Source: a candidate division WWE3 bacterium | GTDB lineage: Bacteria; Patescibacteriota; 4484-211; JAGQKX01 | Direction: 5' to 3' | DNA length: 12,839 nucleotides | Assembly: GCA_020429905.1 (NCBI GenBank) | Contig: JAGQKX010000007.1 | Span: 1 to 12,839, forward strand | Part shown: positions 1 through 5,690 of the stretch, one piece after another | Layout: the number at the start of each line of letters is the position of its first letter | Numbering within the stretch: position 1 is the first letter of the stretch | Program-made: the position numbers and the translations under genes | The notes under the pieces: model-generated | What the model was told of the DNA's origin: nothing | What the model saw: only the letters and a program-made list of their open reading frames with translations | Database searches by the model: none

Positions 1-1
1 C

Positions 2-46
2 GATCTGGTTGATTTCACGTTAGATTTAGAACTTAAAGCATCTTAG
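2..46 (+). CDS. C-terminal end of a probable PilN-like pilus assembly protein (partial)
   Basis: Only the last 14 codons and a TAG stop are visible; they read DLVDFTLDLELKAS. The alternating polar/hydrophobic pattern looks like a closing beta strand, as at the end of PilN-type inner-membrane pilus proteins. The identification rests mainly on position: the next gene, starting 13 bases after the stop, is PilO-like, and pilN-pilO order is conserved in type IV pilus operons. The fragment is too short to assign a family from sequence alone. Confidence 0.45.
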   Translation, partial: DLVDFTLDLELKAS

Positions 47-59
47 GTTCTTAGAATAT

Positions 60-659
60 ATGGAAATGCCATTTGCTAAAGACATTAATGAATTAAAGAA
101 AAATCAAAAGGCTCTTAGAATTATTGAACTGATAGCTAATGTTGTTATACTCCTTGTTGTTTTGGCAATTGTGATCCGGCCGACAGTTGTGGATATTTTG
201 GCACTGCGTGCAGATAAGCAGGAAGTTGAAGCTTTGGCAGGCAAGCTCTCAGAAAAAGTGACAAATCTCGCGAGCGCCGAGACGGCGGTTGATGAATTTA
301 AATCTTCAGTTCCACTCTTTACTGCTGCCTTACCGCTTGAACCTAAGCAATTTGATTTGTTGAATCAGGCACAACTTGTAGCTGAAGAACAAGGGTTGTC
401 TGTTGATCAACTCACGTATAAAGCAGGAGATAGTAGTATTGTTGAATTCACGATTGTAGGCAAAGGCAAATATGGCCAAATTGTTTTTTTTATAAATAGT
501 TTAGAAGAAATGCCCCGACTGGTTCAACTTAAAGAAGTTTCAATTGCTCAAGCTTCTGAGGATCTTGAAGAAAATCCGACATTAACATATACAATTACAG
601 GAAAAGGGTATTATTATACAGAGGAAGTTTCGTTAATTTCTGATCCTTCAGAAAATTAA
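60..659 (+). CDS. PilO-like type IV pilus inner-membrane assembly protein
   Basis: This 199-residue protein has the PilO layout: a short charged cytoplasmic N-terminus, one membrane segment (about residues 21-39), a helical probable coiled coil (about 48-80), then a small alpha/beta periplasmic-type domain to the C-terminus. The C-terminal half contains VEFTIVGKGKYGQIVFFINS and a later LTYTITGKGYYY strand, typical of PilO ferredoxin-like domains (a strand followed by a helix covering a single-residue 'L/F xx LE' stretch). PilO pairs with PilN to form the platform linking the cytoplasmic PilM ring and motor to the envelope. In a single-membrane organism the domain would face outward. The start at 60 is preferred; an in-frame ATG at 66 is possible. 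No Shine-Dalgarno precedes either, and translation probably follows the upstream gene. The family call is from architecture and context because PilO sequences diverge strongly. Confidence 0.75.
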   Translation: MEMPFAKDINELKKNQKALRIIELIANVVILLVVLAIVIRPTVVDILALRADKQEVEALAGKLSEKVTNLASAETAVDEFKSSVPLFTAALPLEPKQFDLLNQAQLVAEEQGLSVDQLTYKAGDSSIVEFTIVGKGKYGQIVFFINSLEEMPRLVQLKEVSIAQASEDLEENPTLTYTITGKGYYYTEEVSLISDPSEN

Positions 660-672
660 TGATAATGAAAAT

Positions 673-885
673 ATGTCAAAACCATCAATAATAGCGATCA
701 TCATTGCGCTTCTTTCAATTGGAAGTCGGGTAGGGGTGACCATGTTTGTAAATACTGAATCAATCTCAGCACCGACCGTAAGTGAGGAATGGTTAACCCC
801 ATTAGATCCTAACTTGTCTACAGTTAACGTAGATGAATTTGAATCTCGTTCAGAAAACCGTGTAGGTAAGGAACTAGAGCTCTAA
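673..885 (+). CDS. small membrane-anchored protein at the end of the pilus operon
   Basis: This 70-residue protein starts 13 bases after the PilO-like stop, so it is probably co-transcribed with it. Residues 4-25 are hydrophobic and could be a signal anchor; the remaining ~45 residues are acidic and outside the membrane by positive-inside reasoning. It contains no cysteine, so it is not a lipoprotein. It holds the place pilP has in many pilN-pilO-pilP operons, but it lacks a PilP-sized beta domain. It could be a pilus accessory protein or a reduced PilP counterpart; the sequence does not show which. The 3' end of the gene holds the 10-base palindrome TAGAGCTCTA, which has no loop and is not read as a terminator. 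Confidence 0.6.
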   Translation: MSKPSIIAIIIALLSIGSRVGVTMFVNTESISAPTVSEEWLTPLDPNLSTVNVDEFESRSENRVGKELEL

Positions 886-947
886 CTGTCTTCATCTCTC
901 TCATCTTGTGCAGCTTGCTTTTTCTTTTTAATAGGCTACCTCTGTAT

Positions 948-1017
948 CTCCAACTAAAAAATAACATGTAATAAGAGAATGTTTTCACAAGCCAATGCTA
1001 CGCAGTGTAGGTTGGAG
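948..1017. repeat. nested inverted repeats between convergent genes
   Basis: This lies in the 161-base gap between the pilus operon and the convergent LPDTA gene. CTCCAAC (948-954) is matched by GTTGGAG (1011-1017). Inside it are AACAT (963-967) with ATGTT (979-983) and CTAC (998-1001) with GTAG (1007-1010). The last arm directly abuts the outer 3' arm. Folded together they would form a three-way junction. The stems are only 7, 5 and 4 bp, so chance is possible. Confidence 0.3.
956..983 (-). terminator. weak candidate intrinsic terminator for the LPDTA gene
   Basis: Read on the minus strand, a 5-bp stem (AACAT/ATGTT) with an 11-base loop is followed by ATTTTTT. The position, about 65-90 bases past the minus-strand stop, suits a terminator of the two-gene surface operon. 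The short A/T-rich stem makes it weak. Confidence 0.3.
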
Positions 1018-1046
1018 TTAGGTCATGTTGGATGATTACTTCAAAT

Positions 1047-1529
1047 CTAGAGGATAATCAATAGCGCTCCGGCTGCTGTTAACACGATAGACATGGTGAT
1101 TAATAGTTTCCATCCGCCTCCAGCTGTATCAGGTAACTCATCAGATAACGGCGTTGGAGTAGCCGTAGGAGATGGTGTCACTTCCGTAGTTACAGTTGGT
1201 TCAGCAGTAGGGCTTGGCGTAGTTTCTGTCGATGGGGTCGGCGTTGCAACCGCAGTTGGTTCGGGTGTGGGAGCGGTTGTCGGCGTTACGGTAGGAACGA
1301 CAACGGTTGGAGTTGGTTCTGGTGTTGTCTCGGCGGTAGTTGGCGTTGGGACTACAGTTGTTGGGGTGGGAGTTGCTTGTACCGTTGGGGTAGGGGTTGG
1401 GGTTGGTTCCGGCCCAGTATCTCTTCTTTGACTAATGAGGATCAGACCGAAGACAAGTCCTACTAAAAGACCAAGTATCATGAGGATAATGTTGAAATGT
1501 CTAACTAATAAATTTTTTAGAGATCGCAT
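1047..1529 (-). CDS. Pro/Thr-rich stalk protein with C-terminal LPDTA sorting signal
   Basis: This 160-residue protein has four visible parts: a basic N-terminus, a hydrophobic segment (about 13-32) followed by two arginines, a low-complexity Pro/Thr/Val/Glu linker (about 40-128), and LPDTA (132-136) followed by GGGWK and a hydrophobic helix to the end. LPxT-A/G plus a hydrophobic tail is the layout recognised by sortases, which cut after Thr and transfer the protein to an envelope amine. Two things are odd. There is no clear signal-peptidase site after the first helix, so it may remain as an anchor. There are no basic residues at the extreme C-terminus, unlike classical signals. No globular domain is visible. 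The gene lies downstream of the cohesin gene on the same strand with a 94-base gap, and the sortase is next to both. It is probably a surface-exposed, possibly glycosylated stalk. The apparent Gly/Val-rich reading on the opposite strand is a by-product of the repeats. Confidence 0.75.
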   Translation of the reverse strand: MRSLKNLLVRHFNIILMILGLLVGLVFGLILISQRRDTGPEPTPTPTPTVQATPTPTTVVPTPTTAETTPEPTPTVVVPTVTPTTAPTPEPTAVATPTPSTETTPSPTAEPTVTTEVTPSPTATPTPLSDELPDTAGGGWKLLITMSIVLTAAGALLIIL

Positions 1530-1623
1530 AATGTGTCGCAGCTATAATCGCTTGGGGGCAGTGAACACAATATCACTTGCCAATACATCTATCCACGTAT
1601 AGAGTGCTATTTCTTTCATACTA

Positions 1624-2316
1624 TTACACGAGTAATATGATTGCAACGATTAAGAGCAGTATTCCAAAGCCCAAAAAGATGACTGTTGGGGCAACTATTC
1701 CTGCATCTGGAAGATCAGATGGGGTGGGGGAACCCGTGCCGCTTCCAGGAGTTGGTGAAGTGCCTGGGGTGATTGTTGTTGCTGAGGTTGGCGCAGGAGT
1801 TGTACCTTGCCCGGTAGGGGTGGGCGTAACCGCTTCTGTGGTTATGGTGACGACGCTTCCTACCGAACTCGTCAAAATATCGACATTATCACTGTCTCTA
1901 AAAATAGCACTATCGTCATTGAAGGCAATCTGAGTTGTGTTGGCGGCATTTGCCAGAAAAGTTACTCGGGCAAAAAGTAAATTGTCACCCGAGACACCCG
2001 GGCTCGGTACACTACCTGTCATCCTCACTTCATCAGAGCCAATGGAGTTTTCAAACCAAATGGAAACAAAACTTCCTGATTGATCAATGGTTTGGGGAGT
2101 GACATCAGCGCTGTTAAATGACAAATTCGCAGCGACAGTATTAACATTTGTACCGTCAGTGTTTACTCGTATTTCTACCGTAAAAATACTATCAACCGCT
2201 ACGGTTTGTGTTGATGGATCAATCGTTAACGACGCAGCTTGGGCGTGTGAATCAACAGCCATTAAGAAAAAGAAACCGATTAAAATAACTGGGATGCAAA
2301 AAAATTTCTTTAGCAT
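1624..2316 (-). CDS. secreted cohesin-domain protein with Pro/Thr linker and LPDAG sorting-like signal
   Basis: This 230-residue surface protein opens with a signal peptide: Lys-Lys, a hydrophobic core (residues 5-21) and an SHAQA site that allows cleavage near residue 25 or 27. Residues about 29-160 resemble a cohesin domain. They begin with a LTIDPSTQTVAVDSIFTVEI-type strand pair and include the VAANLSFNS strand and a LLFARVTFLA strand, typical of the jelly-roll beta fold. A Pro/Thr/Gly/Ser linker (161-200) leads to LPDAG (202-206), a hydrophobic helix and the terminus. LPDAG departs from LPxTG/A at position 4 (Ala for Thr). As in the neighbouring LPDTA protein, the tail from the motif to the end is exactly 29 residues and lacks a basic end. 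Cohesins bind dockerins in cellulosomes, but stand-alone cohesins occur in many surface proteins, so the ligand is unknown. The divergent sortase suggests covalent anchoring. Confidence 0.8.
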   Translation of the reverse strand: MLKKFFCIPVILIGFFFLMAVDSHAQAASLTIDPSTQTVAVDSIFTVEIRVNTDGTNVNTVAANLSFNSADVTPQTIDQSGSFVSIWFENSIGSDEVRMTGSVPSPGVSGDNLLFARVTFLANAANTTQIAFNDDSAIFRDSDNVDILTSSVGSVVTITTEAVTPTPTGQGTTPAPTSATTITPGTSPTPGSGTGSPTPSDLPDAGIVAPTVIFLGFGILLLIVAIILLV

Positions 2317-2379
2317 ATACTAATATTGTACTCAATTTTTAGTATTTATCTATTGTAATATACAGGATAACATAATCTT
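2317..2379. promoter_or_regulatory. divergent promoter region between cohesin and sortase genes
   Basis: This 63-base A/T-rich gap must hold the promoters of both genes. On the minus strand TACAAT (complement of 2325-2330) ends 8 bases before the cohesin ATG, so the transcript would start at or very near the start codon. On the plus strand TTTTTA (2336-2341), a 17-base spacer and TATACA (2359-2364) precede the sortase start by 15 bases; this is a weaker match. The sharing suggests co-regulation of substrate and enzyme. Confidence 0.5.
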
Positions 2380-3150
2380 ATGAGGAACATACCCATACCA
2401 AATATCGCCAAACGGACATCAGGAGTGGTTTTACTTTTGATCTCCGGAGCAATGTTTATATATCTTGGCTGGTTTTATTTCATCATGCCTCGTCTCATTG
2501 TCAATGATAAAGACACATTGGCGTCCGCATTTGATCGCGAAACATATCTTAGTTTGTCTGAGCGATACGGTGTGTATTCGCATATCAACGACGGTCAATC
2601 AGGAATAATTATCGGAGGTGTGCTCTACCCATTTGGCAATAATGGTAATGATTCATCTTCGGGCCCATCCGTACTTTCTGCTTCAGCAGATAAACCGTCT
2701 GAAGTAACGCTCTCAATTCCTGAACTCAATATTCATAACGCAGCGGTTCAGATCGATGTTGACGGTACGAATGAAGGAATTTATCAAACGGTGCTCAGAC
2801 GAGCAGTGGCCCATTTCGCTAACACTGCGTACCCGGGTCAAAAGGGCAATACATTTTTCTTTGGACATAGCAAAATTCCTATTTTGGCGGGAAGCGATTA
2901 TGAATCTATTTTCACAAATTTACCCCGCATTAAAAACGGTGCCATTGTCGAGGTAAAAACATCGAATGCAAAATACCGATACAGGGTAAATTACACTGCT
3001 GTGTTATCGCCCAAAGATGTATTCATTCTAAATCAACCGAAAGAGGAACGGCTTCTCACATTAATGACATGTATTCCGCCAGGTTTTGGATCTAATCGCT
3101 ATGTAGCGGTGGCAAATCTCGTTGGAGTTGAAGGTTTAACTAATGTTTAA
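2380..3150 (+). CDS. sortase (transpeptidase), class not assigned
   Basis: This 256-residue protein has an N-terminal membrane anchor (about 14-36), a variable stretch rich in Gly, Asn and Ser (about 65-105), and a C-terminal sortase domain (about 108-250). The catalytic set is complete and ordered: His163 in FFFGHSK, Cys231 in TLMTC, and Arg240 in SNRYVA. The protein is a single-pass type II membrane enzyme with its catalytic domain outside. Sortases cut LPxT-type signals and form an acyl-enzyme with the Cys before transfer to an amine. Two proteins with LPDTA and LPDAG tails are encoded immediately upstream in divergent orientation, which makes them likely substrates. The TLxTC motif followed by a proline-rich PPG loop resembles small class D/E-type enzymes, but the class cannot be settled by eye. 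There is no Shine-Dalgarno sequence. Confidence 0.93.
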   Translation: MRNIPIPNIAKRTSGVVLLLISGAMFIYLGWFYFIMPRLIVNDKDTLASAFDRETYLSLSERYGVYSHINDGQSGIIIGGVLYPFGNNGNDSSSGPSVLSASADKPSEVTLSIPELNIHNAAVQIDVDGTNEGIYQTVLRRAVAHFANTAYPGQKGNTFFFGHSKIPILAGSDYESIFTNLPRIKNGAIVEVKTSNAKYRYRVNYTAVLSPKDVFILNQPKEERLLTLMTCIPPGFGSNRYVAVANLVGVEGLTNV

Positions 3151-3152
3151 TG

Positions 3153-3260
3153 TTAATACATGACGAACCAGATATAGGCTGCAATGAGGGCTAAGGTGGT
3201 AATGCTGGTCGTTAGAAGCGTTTTTTTAACATCGGCTTTTAGATATTTAATCTCATCCAT
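3153..3260 (-). CDS. 35-residue single-pass membrane microprotein
   Basis: This small gene encodes 35 residues: MDEIKYLKADVKKTLL, then a hydrophobic helix (about 16-34) ending WFVMY. It has a charged amphipathic head and one membrane segment, with Lys residues just before the helix. Support comes from the sensible composition, from filling the gap between the sortase stop (3150) and the DUF4446 promoter almost completely, and from an extended -10 element placed exactly 6 bases before its ATG. It converges with the sortase gene; the two stops are 2 bases apart. Its function is not recognisable. It could act as a small membrane regulator or subunit, but nothing in the sequence shows a partner. 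Confidence 0.6.
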   Translation of the reverse strand: MDEIKYLKADVKKTLLTTSITTLALIAAYIWFVMY

Positions 3261-3266
3261 GACAGC

Positions 3267-3275
3267 ATTGTAACA
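3267..3275 (-). promoter_or_regulatory. extended -10 promoter of the 35-residue gene
   Basis: On the minus strand the sequence reads TGTTACAAT, then six bases (GCTGTC), then ATG. This is a TGn-TACAAT extended -10 element matching TATAAT at five of six positions. No good -35 is seen at the usual distance, which extended -10 promoters tolerate. The expected start of transcription is the A of the ATG, so the mRNA would be leaderless. Confidence 0.6.
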
Positions 3276-3296
3276 TATCACTATTCGTGTAACTGG

Positions 3297-3326
3297 TTGA
3301 CCATCGGTCATTTACCGTTGTATAAA
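3297..3326 (+). promoter_or_regulatory. promoter for the DUF4446-DUF3048 gene run
   Basis: TTGACC (3297-3302, five of six matches to the -35 consensus), an 18-base spacer and TATAAA (3321-3326, five of six matches to the -10 consensus) make one of the best sigma-70-type promoters in the window. Transcription would start around 3333, leaving a leader of about 7 bases before the ATG at 3340. It is back to back with the promoter of the small minus-strand gene. Confidence 0.65.
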
Positions 3327-3339
3327 ATAATTACTCGAT

Positions 3340-3852
3340 ATGGACACAATTTCTCCGTTTTTAAACAAGTTAATGATGGAAACTTCTGGGACGGTTTTGT
3401 GGATATTGTTGGTCGTTGCGGCGCTTATTTTTTGGGTATTATTGCTAACGCTCGCTTTGTGGAGACAGATGAAGATAAATAGGCGTTTAATTGGTGATGA
3501 TAGTGCCCGTTCTCTTAGAAAAATAGTACTAGAACAAATGGATAAGGTTGGTGCTATGCAAGTCGACCTCGCAAATGTTGAAGATATTATTTCTTCAGCC
3601 ACCAATGCTAATGTTTCCACAGTTCAACGGATTGGGTTAGTACGGTTCAGCCCTTTTGAAGATACGGGAAGTGATCAAAGTTTTGTGCTTGCGTTATTAG
3701 ATGGCACAAATACTGGGATTGTTTTATCATCATTACATGGGAGAGACAGAACGCGCATGTATGCCAAAAAAGTAATTAAAGGTAAATGCGAAGAATATTC
3801 TTTATCTGAAGAAGAGCAGGAGGCAATCAACCAAGCGATGTCTACCCAGTAG
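3340..3852 (+). CDS. DUF4446 family membrane protein
   Basis: This 170-residue protein has one membrane segment (about 18-41), a helical, probable coiled-coil region (about 45-90), and a C-terminal domain matching DUF4446. The domain shows the family's pattern: an IGLVRFSPFEDTGSDQSF-type motif, ALLDGTNTGIVLSSLHGRDR, a MYAKKVIKG strand, and LSEEEQEAI near the end. DUF4446 proteins are widespread in Firmicutes and candidate-phyla bacteria, and their function is not known. The start has a strong promoter just upstream and no Shine-Dalgarno sequence; an internal Met-Met at 12-13 is a less likely start. It probably shares a transcript with the DUF3048 gene 15 bases downstream. Confidence 0.88.
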   Translation: MDTISPFLNKLMMETSGTVLWILLVVAALIFWVLLLTLALWRQMKINRRLIGDDSARSLRKIVLEQMDKVGAMQVDLANVEDIISSATNANVSTVQRIGLVRFSPFEDTGSDQSFVLALLDGTNTGIVLSSLHGRDRTRMYAKKVIKGKCEEYSLSEEEQEAINQAMSTQ

Positions 3853-3867
3853 ATACGGCTTTCAATA

Positions 3868-5016
3868 ATGAAATATAAGATTCAAAATATTATTCAGAAA
3901 ATAAAAGGAAAATGGATTACACTGGGCAAAAAGAAACAAATTGTGGTGGTCATTACATTAGGTGTTTTCCTTTTAGTTTCGGTAGGTGGGATTTATGCCT
4001 TTGTGCAATCAAGGCAACCAGTCGCAATTCCAATTAATGCGAATACAGATGATAAAAATTCTGTTGATGTTGAGTCTCCAGAACCGCCAGAAAACCAAGA
4101 ACTACCACTAGATGGAGCGTTAGTTACTCAGGCTGAGTATGACCGGATTATGAGCTATTTGCCTATGGCGGTAATGATTGAAAACTCTACTACTGTGCGT
4201 CCAGTGAGTGGATTGTCGAGAGCAGATCTTGTCTATGAGGCGGTAGTAGAAGGGGGAATAACTCGGTACATGGCTGTATTTTTGCACCATGATGCCGAAG
4301 AAATTATGCCCGTGCGTTCATCCCGAAGTTATTATCTTGATTGGTTAGAAGAACTTGATGCTACCTACATGCATATTGGAGGGGCAATTAGTGATAATCC
4401 GCGTGCTGTTGCGCTGCCTCGAATATTTAGTACTGGAGTTAAAACATATATGAATGTTTCTGGTGCGTGGCTCAGAAAGCCAGGGGTACTTGCACCGCAT
4501 AACGCGTTCACATCGACGGACAGAATGAAAGATGTTCAAGATAAAAACGGATGGGCGAGATCGACAAAACTTCGTCCTTGGTTATTCAAAGATGAAGCAC
4601 CTCAGGATGAGCGACCATCAGAGCAGACAATCAGTCTAGAGTGGGGCTCTTGGGGAAGAAATGCGTATAGCGTAGTCTGGGTCTTTGATCCTGTGGGTAA
4701 CAGATATTTTTATGAAGTTGGCGGGGTTAGGCAAATGGACGCCAAGACAGGAGACGATGTTTCTCCCAAAAACGTCATCATGCAGTTAACCGGGTTCTCA
4801 TCTGCGAACGATCAATATGGTCATGTTCTGTATGACACGGTTGGAGAAGGCCGTGCTCTCATCTTTAGAGATGGTAAAATTATTGATGGAACATGGAAAA
4901 AAACTGCCCTTGATGCTCGTACCATCTACTACGATGAAAACGGTGACGAGATGGAATTTAATAGAGGTTTAAGCTGGATTCAGGCCGTCCCAACAGAAAG
5001 CGTGATTACCTACTAA
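3868..5016 (+). CDS. DUF3048 (YerB-type) membrane-anchored extracytoplasmic protein
   Basis: This 382-residue protein has a very basic N-terminus, one membrane segment (about 25-46), an acidic Pro-rich linker (about 55-85), and the two halves of DUF3048. The N-terminal half contains the family hallmarks AVMIENS, RPVSGLSRADLVYEAVVEGG, ITRYMAVF and PVRSSRSYYLDW. The C-terminal half (about 240-378) contains DAKTGDDVSPKNVIMQ, GRALIFRDGKIIDGTWKK and a terminal GLSWIQAVP. YerB of Bacillus is the named relative; its biochemical role is undefined, though an envelope location is expected. No cysteine follows the membrane segment, so it is an anchored protein and not a lipoprotein. It starts 15 bases after the DUF4446 stop and lies 3 bases before the next gene, so the three probably form an operon. 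Confidence 0.9.
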   Translation: MKYKIQNIIQKIKGKWITLGKKKQIVVVITLGVFLLVSVGGIYAFVQSRQPVAIPINANTDDKNSVDVESPEPPENQELPLDGALVTQAEYDRIMSYLPMAVMIENSTTVRPVSGLSRADLVYEAVVEGGITRYMAVFLHHDAEEIMPVRSSRSYYLDWLEELDATYMHIGGAISDNPRAVALPRIFSTGVKTYMNVSGAWLRKPGVLAPHNAFTSTDRMKDVQDKNGWARSTKLRPWLFKDEAPQDERPSEQTISLEWGSWGRNAYSVVWVFDPVGNRYFYEVGGVRQMDAKTGDDVSPKNVIMQLTGFSSANDQYGHVLYDTVGEGRALIFRDGKIIDGTWKKTALDARTIYYDENGDEMEFNRGLSWIQAVPTESVITY

Positions 5017-5019
5017 TTT

Positions 5020-5610
5020 ATGGAATTTGATGAAGCCTTACAATTTTTATTTACATCTAGGGTGCGTTTGAAAATCTTGGAGTTGTTTGTTCTTAATCCA
5101 GATACTCGTTTTTATGTCAGAGAAATCGTTCGAAAAGTTGATGAAGAGATCAATGCCGTCCGCCGTGAATTAAAACGTCTCCATAAGATTGGTTTGCTCA
5201 GAACTGAAAATCGAGCCAATCGAAAATATTACCAAGTTAAACAAGATTTTAGATATTACCCTGAACTCATCAGAATGCTTGGTAAATCAAGTGGACTCGG
5301 AGGAGATATCGTTACTCAGCAAGTAGAGCTAGGGAATATTAAATATGCAATTCTCTCTCTCGAACTTTTGCTTGGACGCGTGGCCAAGCCACATGAAGTC
5401 GATCTTATGGTTGTTGGCAACGTTAATGAAGAATTGCTTAATTCTCTTGTGAAGAAAGCCGAGGAACGATACGAACACGAGATCAACTACACCGTTATGG
5501 GAAATGAAGAATTCAAATTTCGAAGACAACGTCATGATCAGTTCATCGTACAGATCTTAACTCAGCCATTTGTTGTTTTGATAGGAAAAGAAGAGGAATT
5601 GTGGATATAA
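5020..5610 (+). CDS. winged-helix regulator fused to a degenerate minimal nucleotidyltransferase domain
   Basis: Residues about 1-78 form an ArsR-like winged helix: LFTSRVRLKILELFVLNP, a recognition-helix stretch (EIVRKVDEEINAVRRELKRL), and a wing ending in NRKYYQV. Residues about 100-196 follow the fold of minimal nucleotidyltransferases of the MNT/HEPN type: a hydrophobic helix, VDLMVVG (Asp128), a helix, INYTVMGNEEFKFR, and a final FVVLIG strand. The usual active site is not intact. The GSxxRG loop is replaced by LSLELLLGRV, and the usual D-x-D reads EVD. The domain is therefore probably not a working transferase and may serve in sensing or dimerisation. The gene starts 3 bases after the DUF3048 stop. 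It is probably a DNA-binding regulator; its targets are unknown. Confidence 0.8.
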   Translation: MEFDEALQFLFTSRVRLKILELFVLNPDTRFYVREIVRKVDEEINAVRRELKRLHKIGLLRTENRANRKYYQVKQDFRYYPELIRMLGKSSGLGGDIVTQQVELGNIKYAILSLELLLGRVAKPHEVDLMVVGNVNEELLNSLVKKAEERYEHEINYTVMGNEEFKFRRQRHDQFIVQILTQPFVVLIGKEEELWI

Positions 5611-5619
5611 TAATCCCCT

Positions 5620-5648
5620 TTGCGCTTTTTGCCTCATAGTCATAAAAT
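5620..5648 (+). promoter_or_regulatory. candidate promoter for secD-secF
   Basis: TTGCGC (5620-5625, three matches), a 17-base spacer and TAAAAT (5643-5648, five matches) lie in the 80-base gap before secD. The start of transcription would be near 5655, giving a leader of about 36 bases. That leader contains no Shine-Dalgarno sequence next to the ATG, where the sequence is A/T only. Confidence 0.4.
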
Positions 5649-5690
5649 ACAAAGCGGAAATAAGCCCCTCAGCGGTTTGTTTAATTTTAT

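Noticed and set aside
875..884. TAGAGCTCTA palindrome at the end of the pilus operon as a terminator
   Set aside because: It has no loop and no U-tract, and is part of the coding sequence.
1093..1431. Plus-strand Gly/Val repeat protein opposite the LPDTA gene
   Set aside because: It is the complement of Pro/Thr codons. It has no promoter, no plausible fold, and is fully explained by the minus-strand gene with its sorting signal.
1530..1560. TTGTGT-18-TATAGC as a promoter for the LPDTA gene
   Set aside because: Both hexamers are poor matches, and read-through from the cohesin gene would serve equally well.
1542..1619. 25-residue minus-strand reading (MKEIALYTWIDV…) between the cohesin and LPDTA genes
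   Set aside because: It starts 4 bases after the cohesin stop, which is suggestive, but it has no membrane segment, no motif and no promoter of its own. Chance occurrence of this length is common.
3297..3482. Plus-strand 61-residue reading starting just before the DUF4446 gene
   Set aside because: It begins at a TTG inside the -35 element and overlaps DUF4446 in another frame.
5649..5690. Possible riboswitch in the secD leader
   Set aside because: Only a short direct AGCGG repeat is visible. The leader is about 36 bases and no known aptamer pattern is present.
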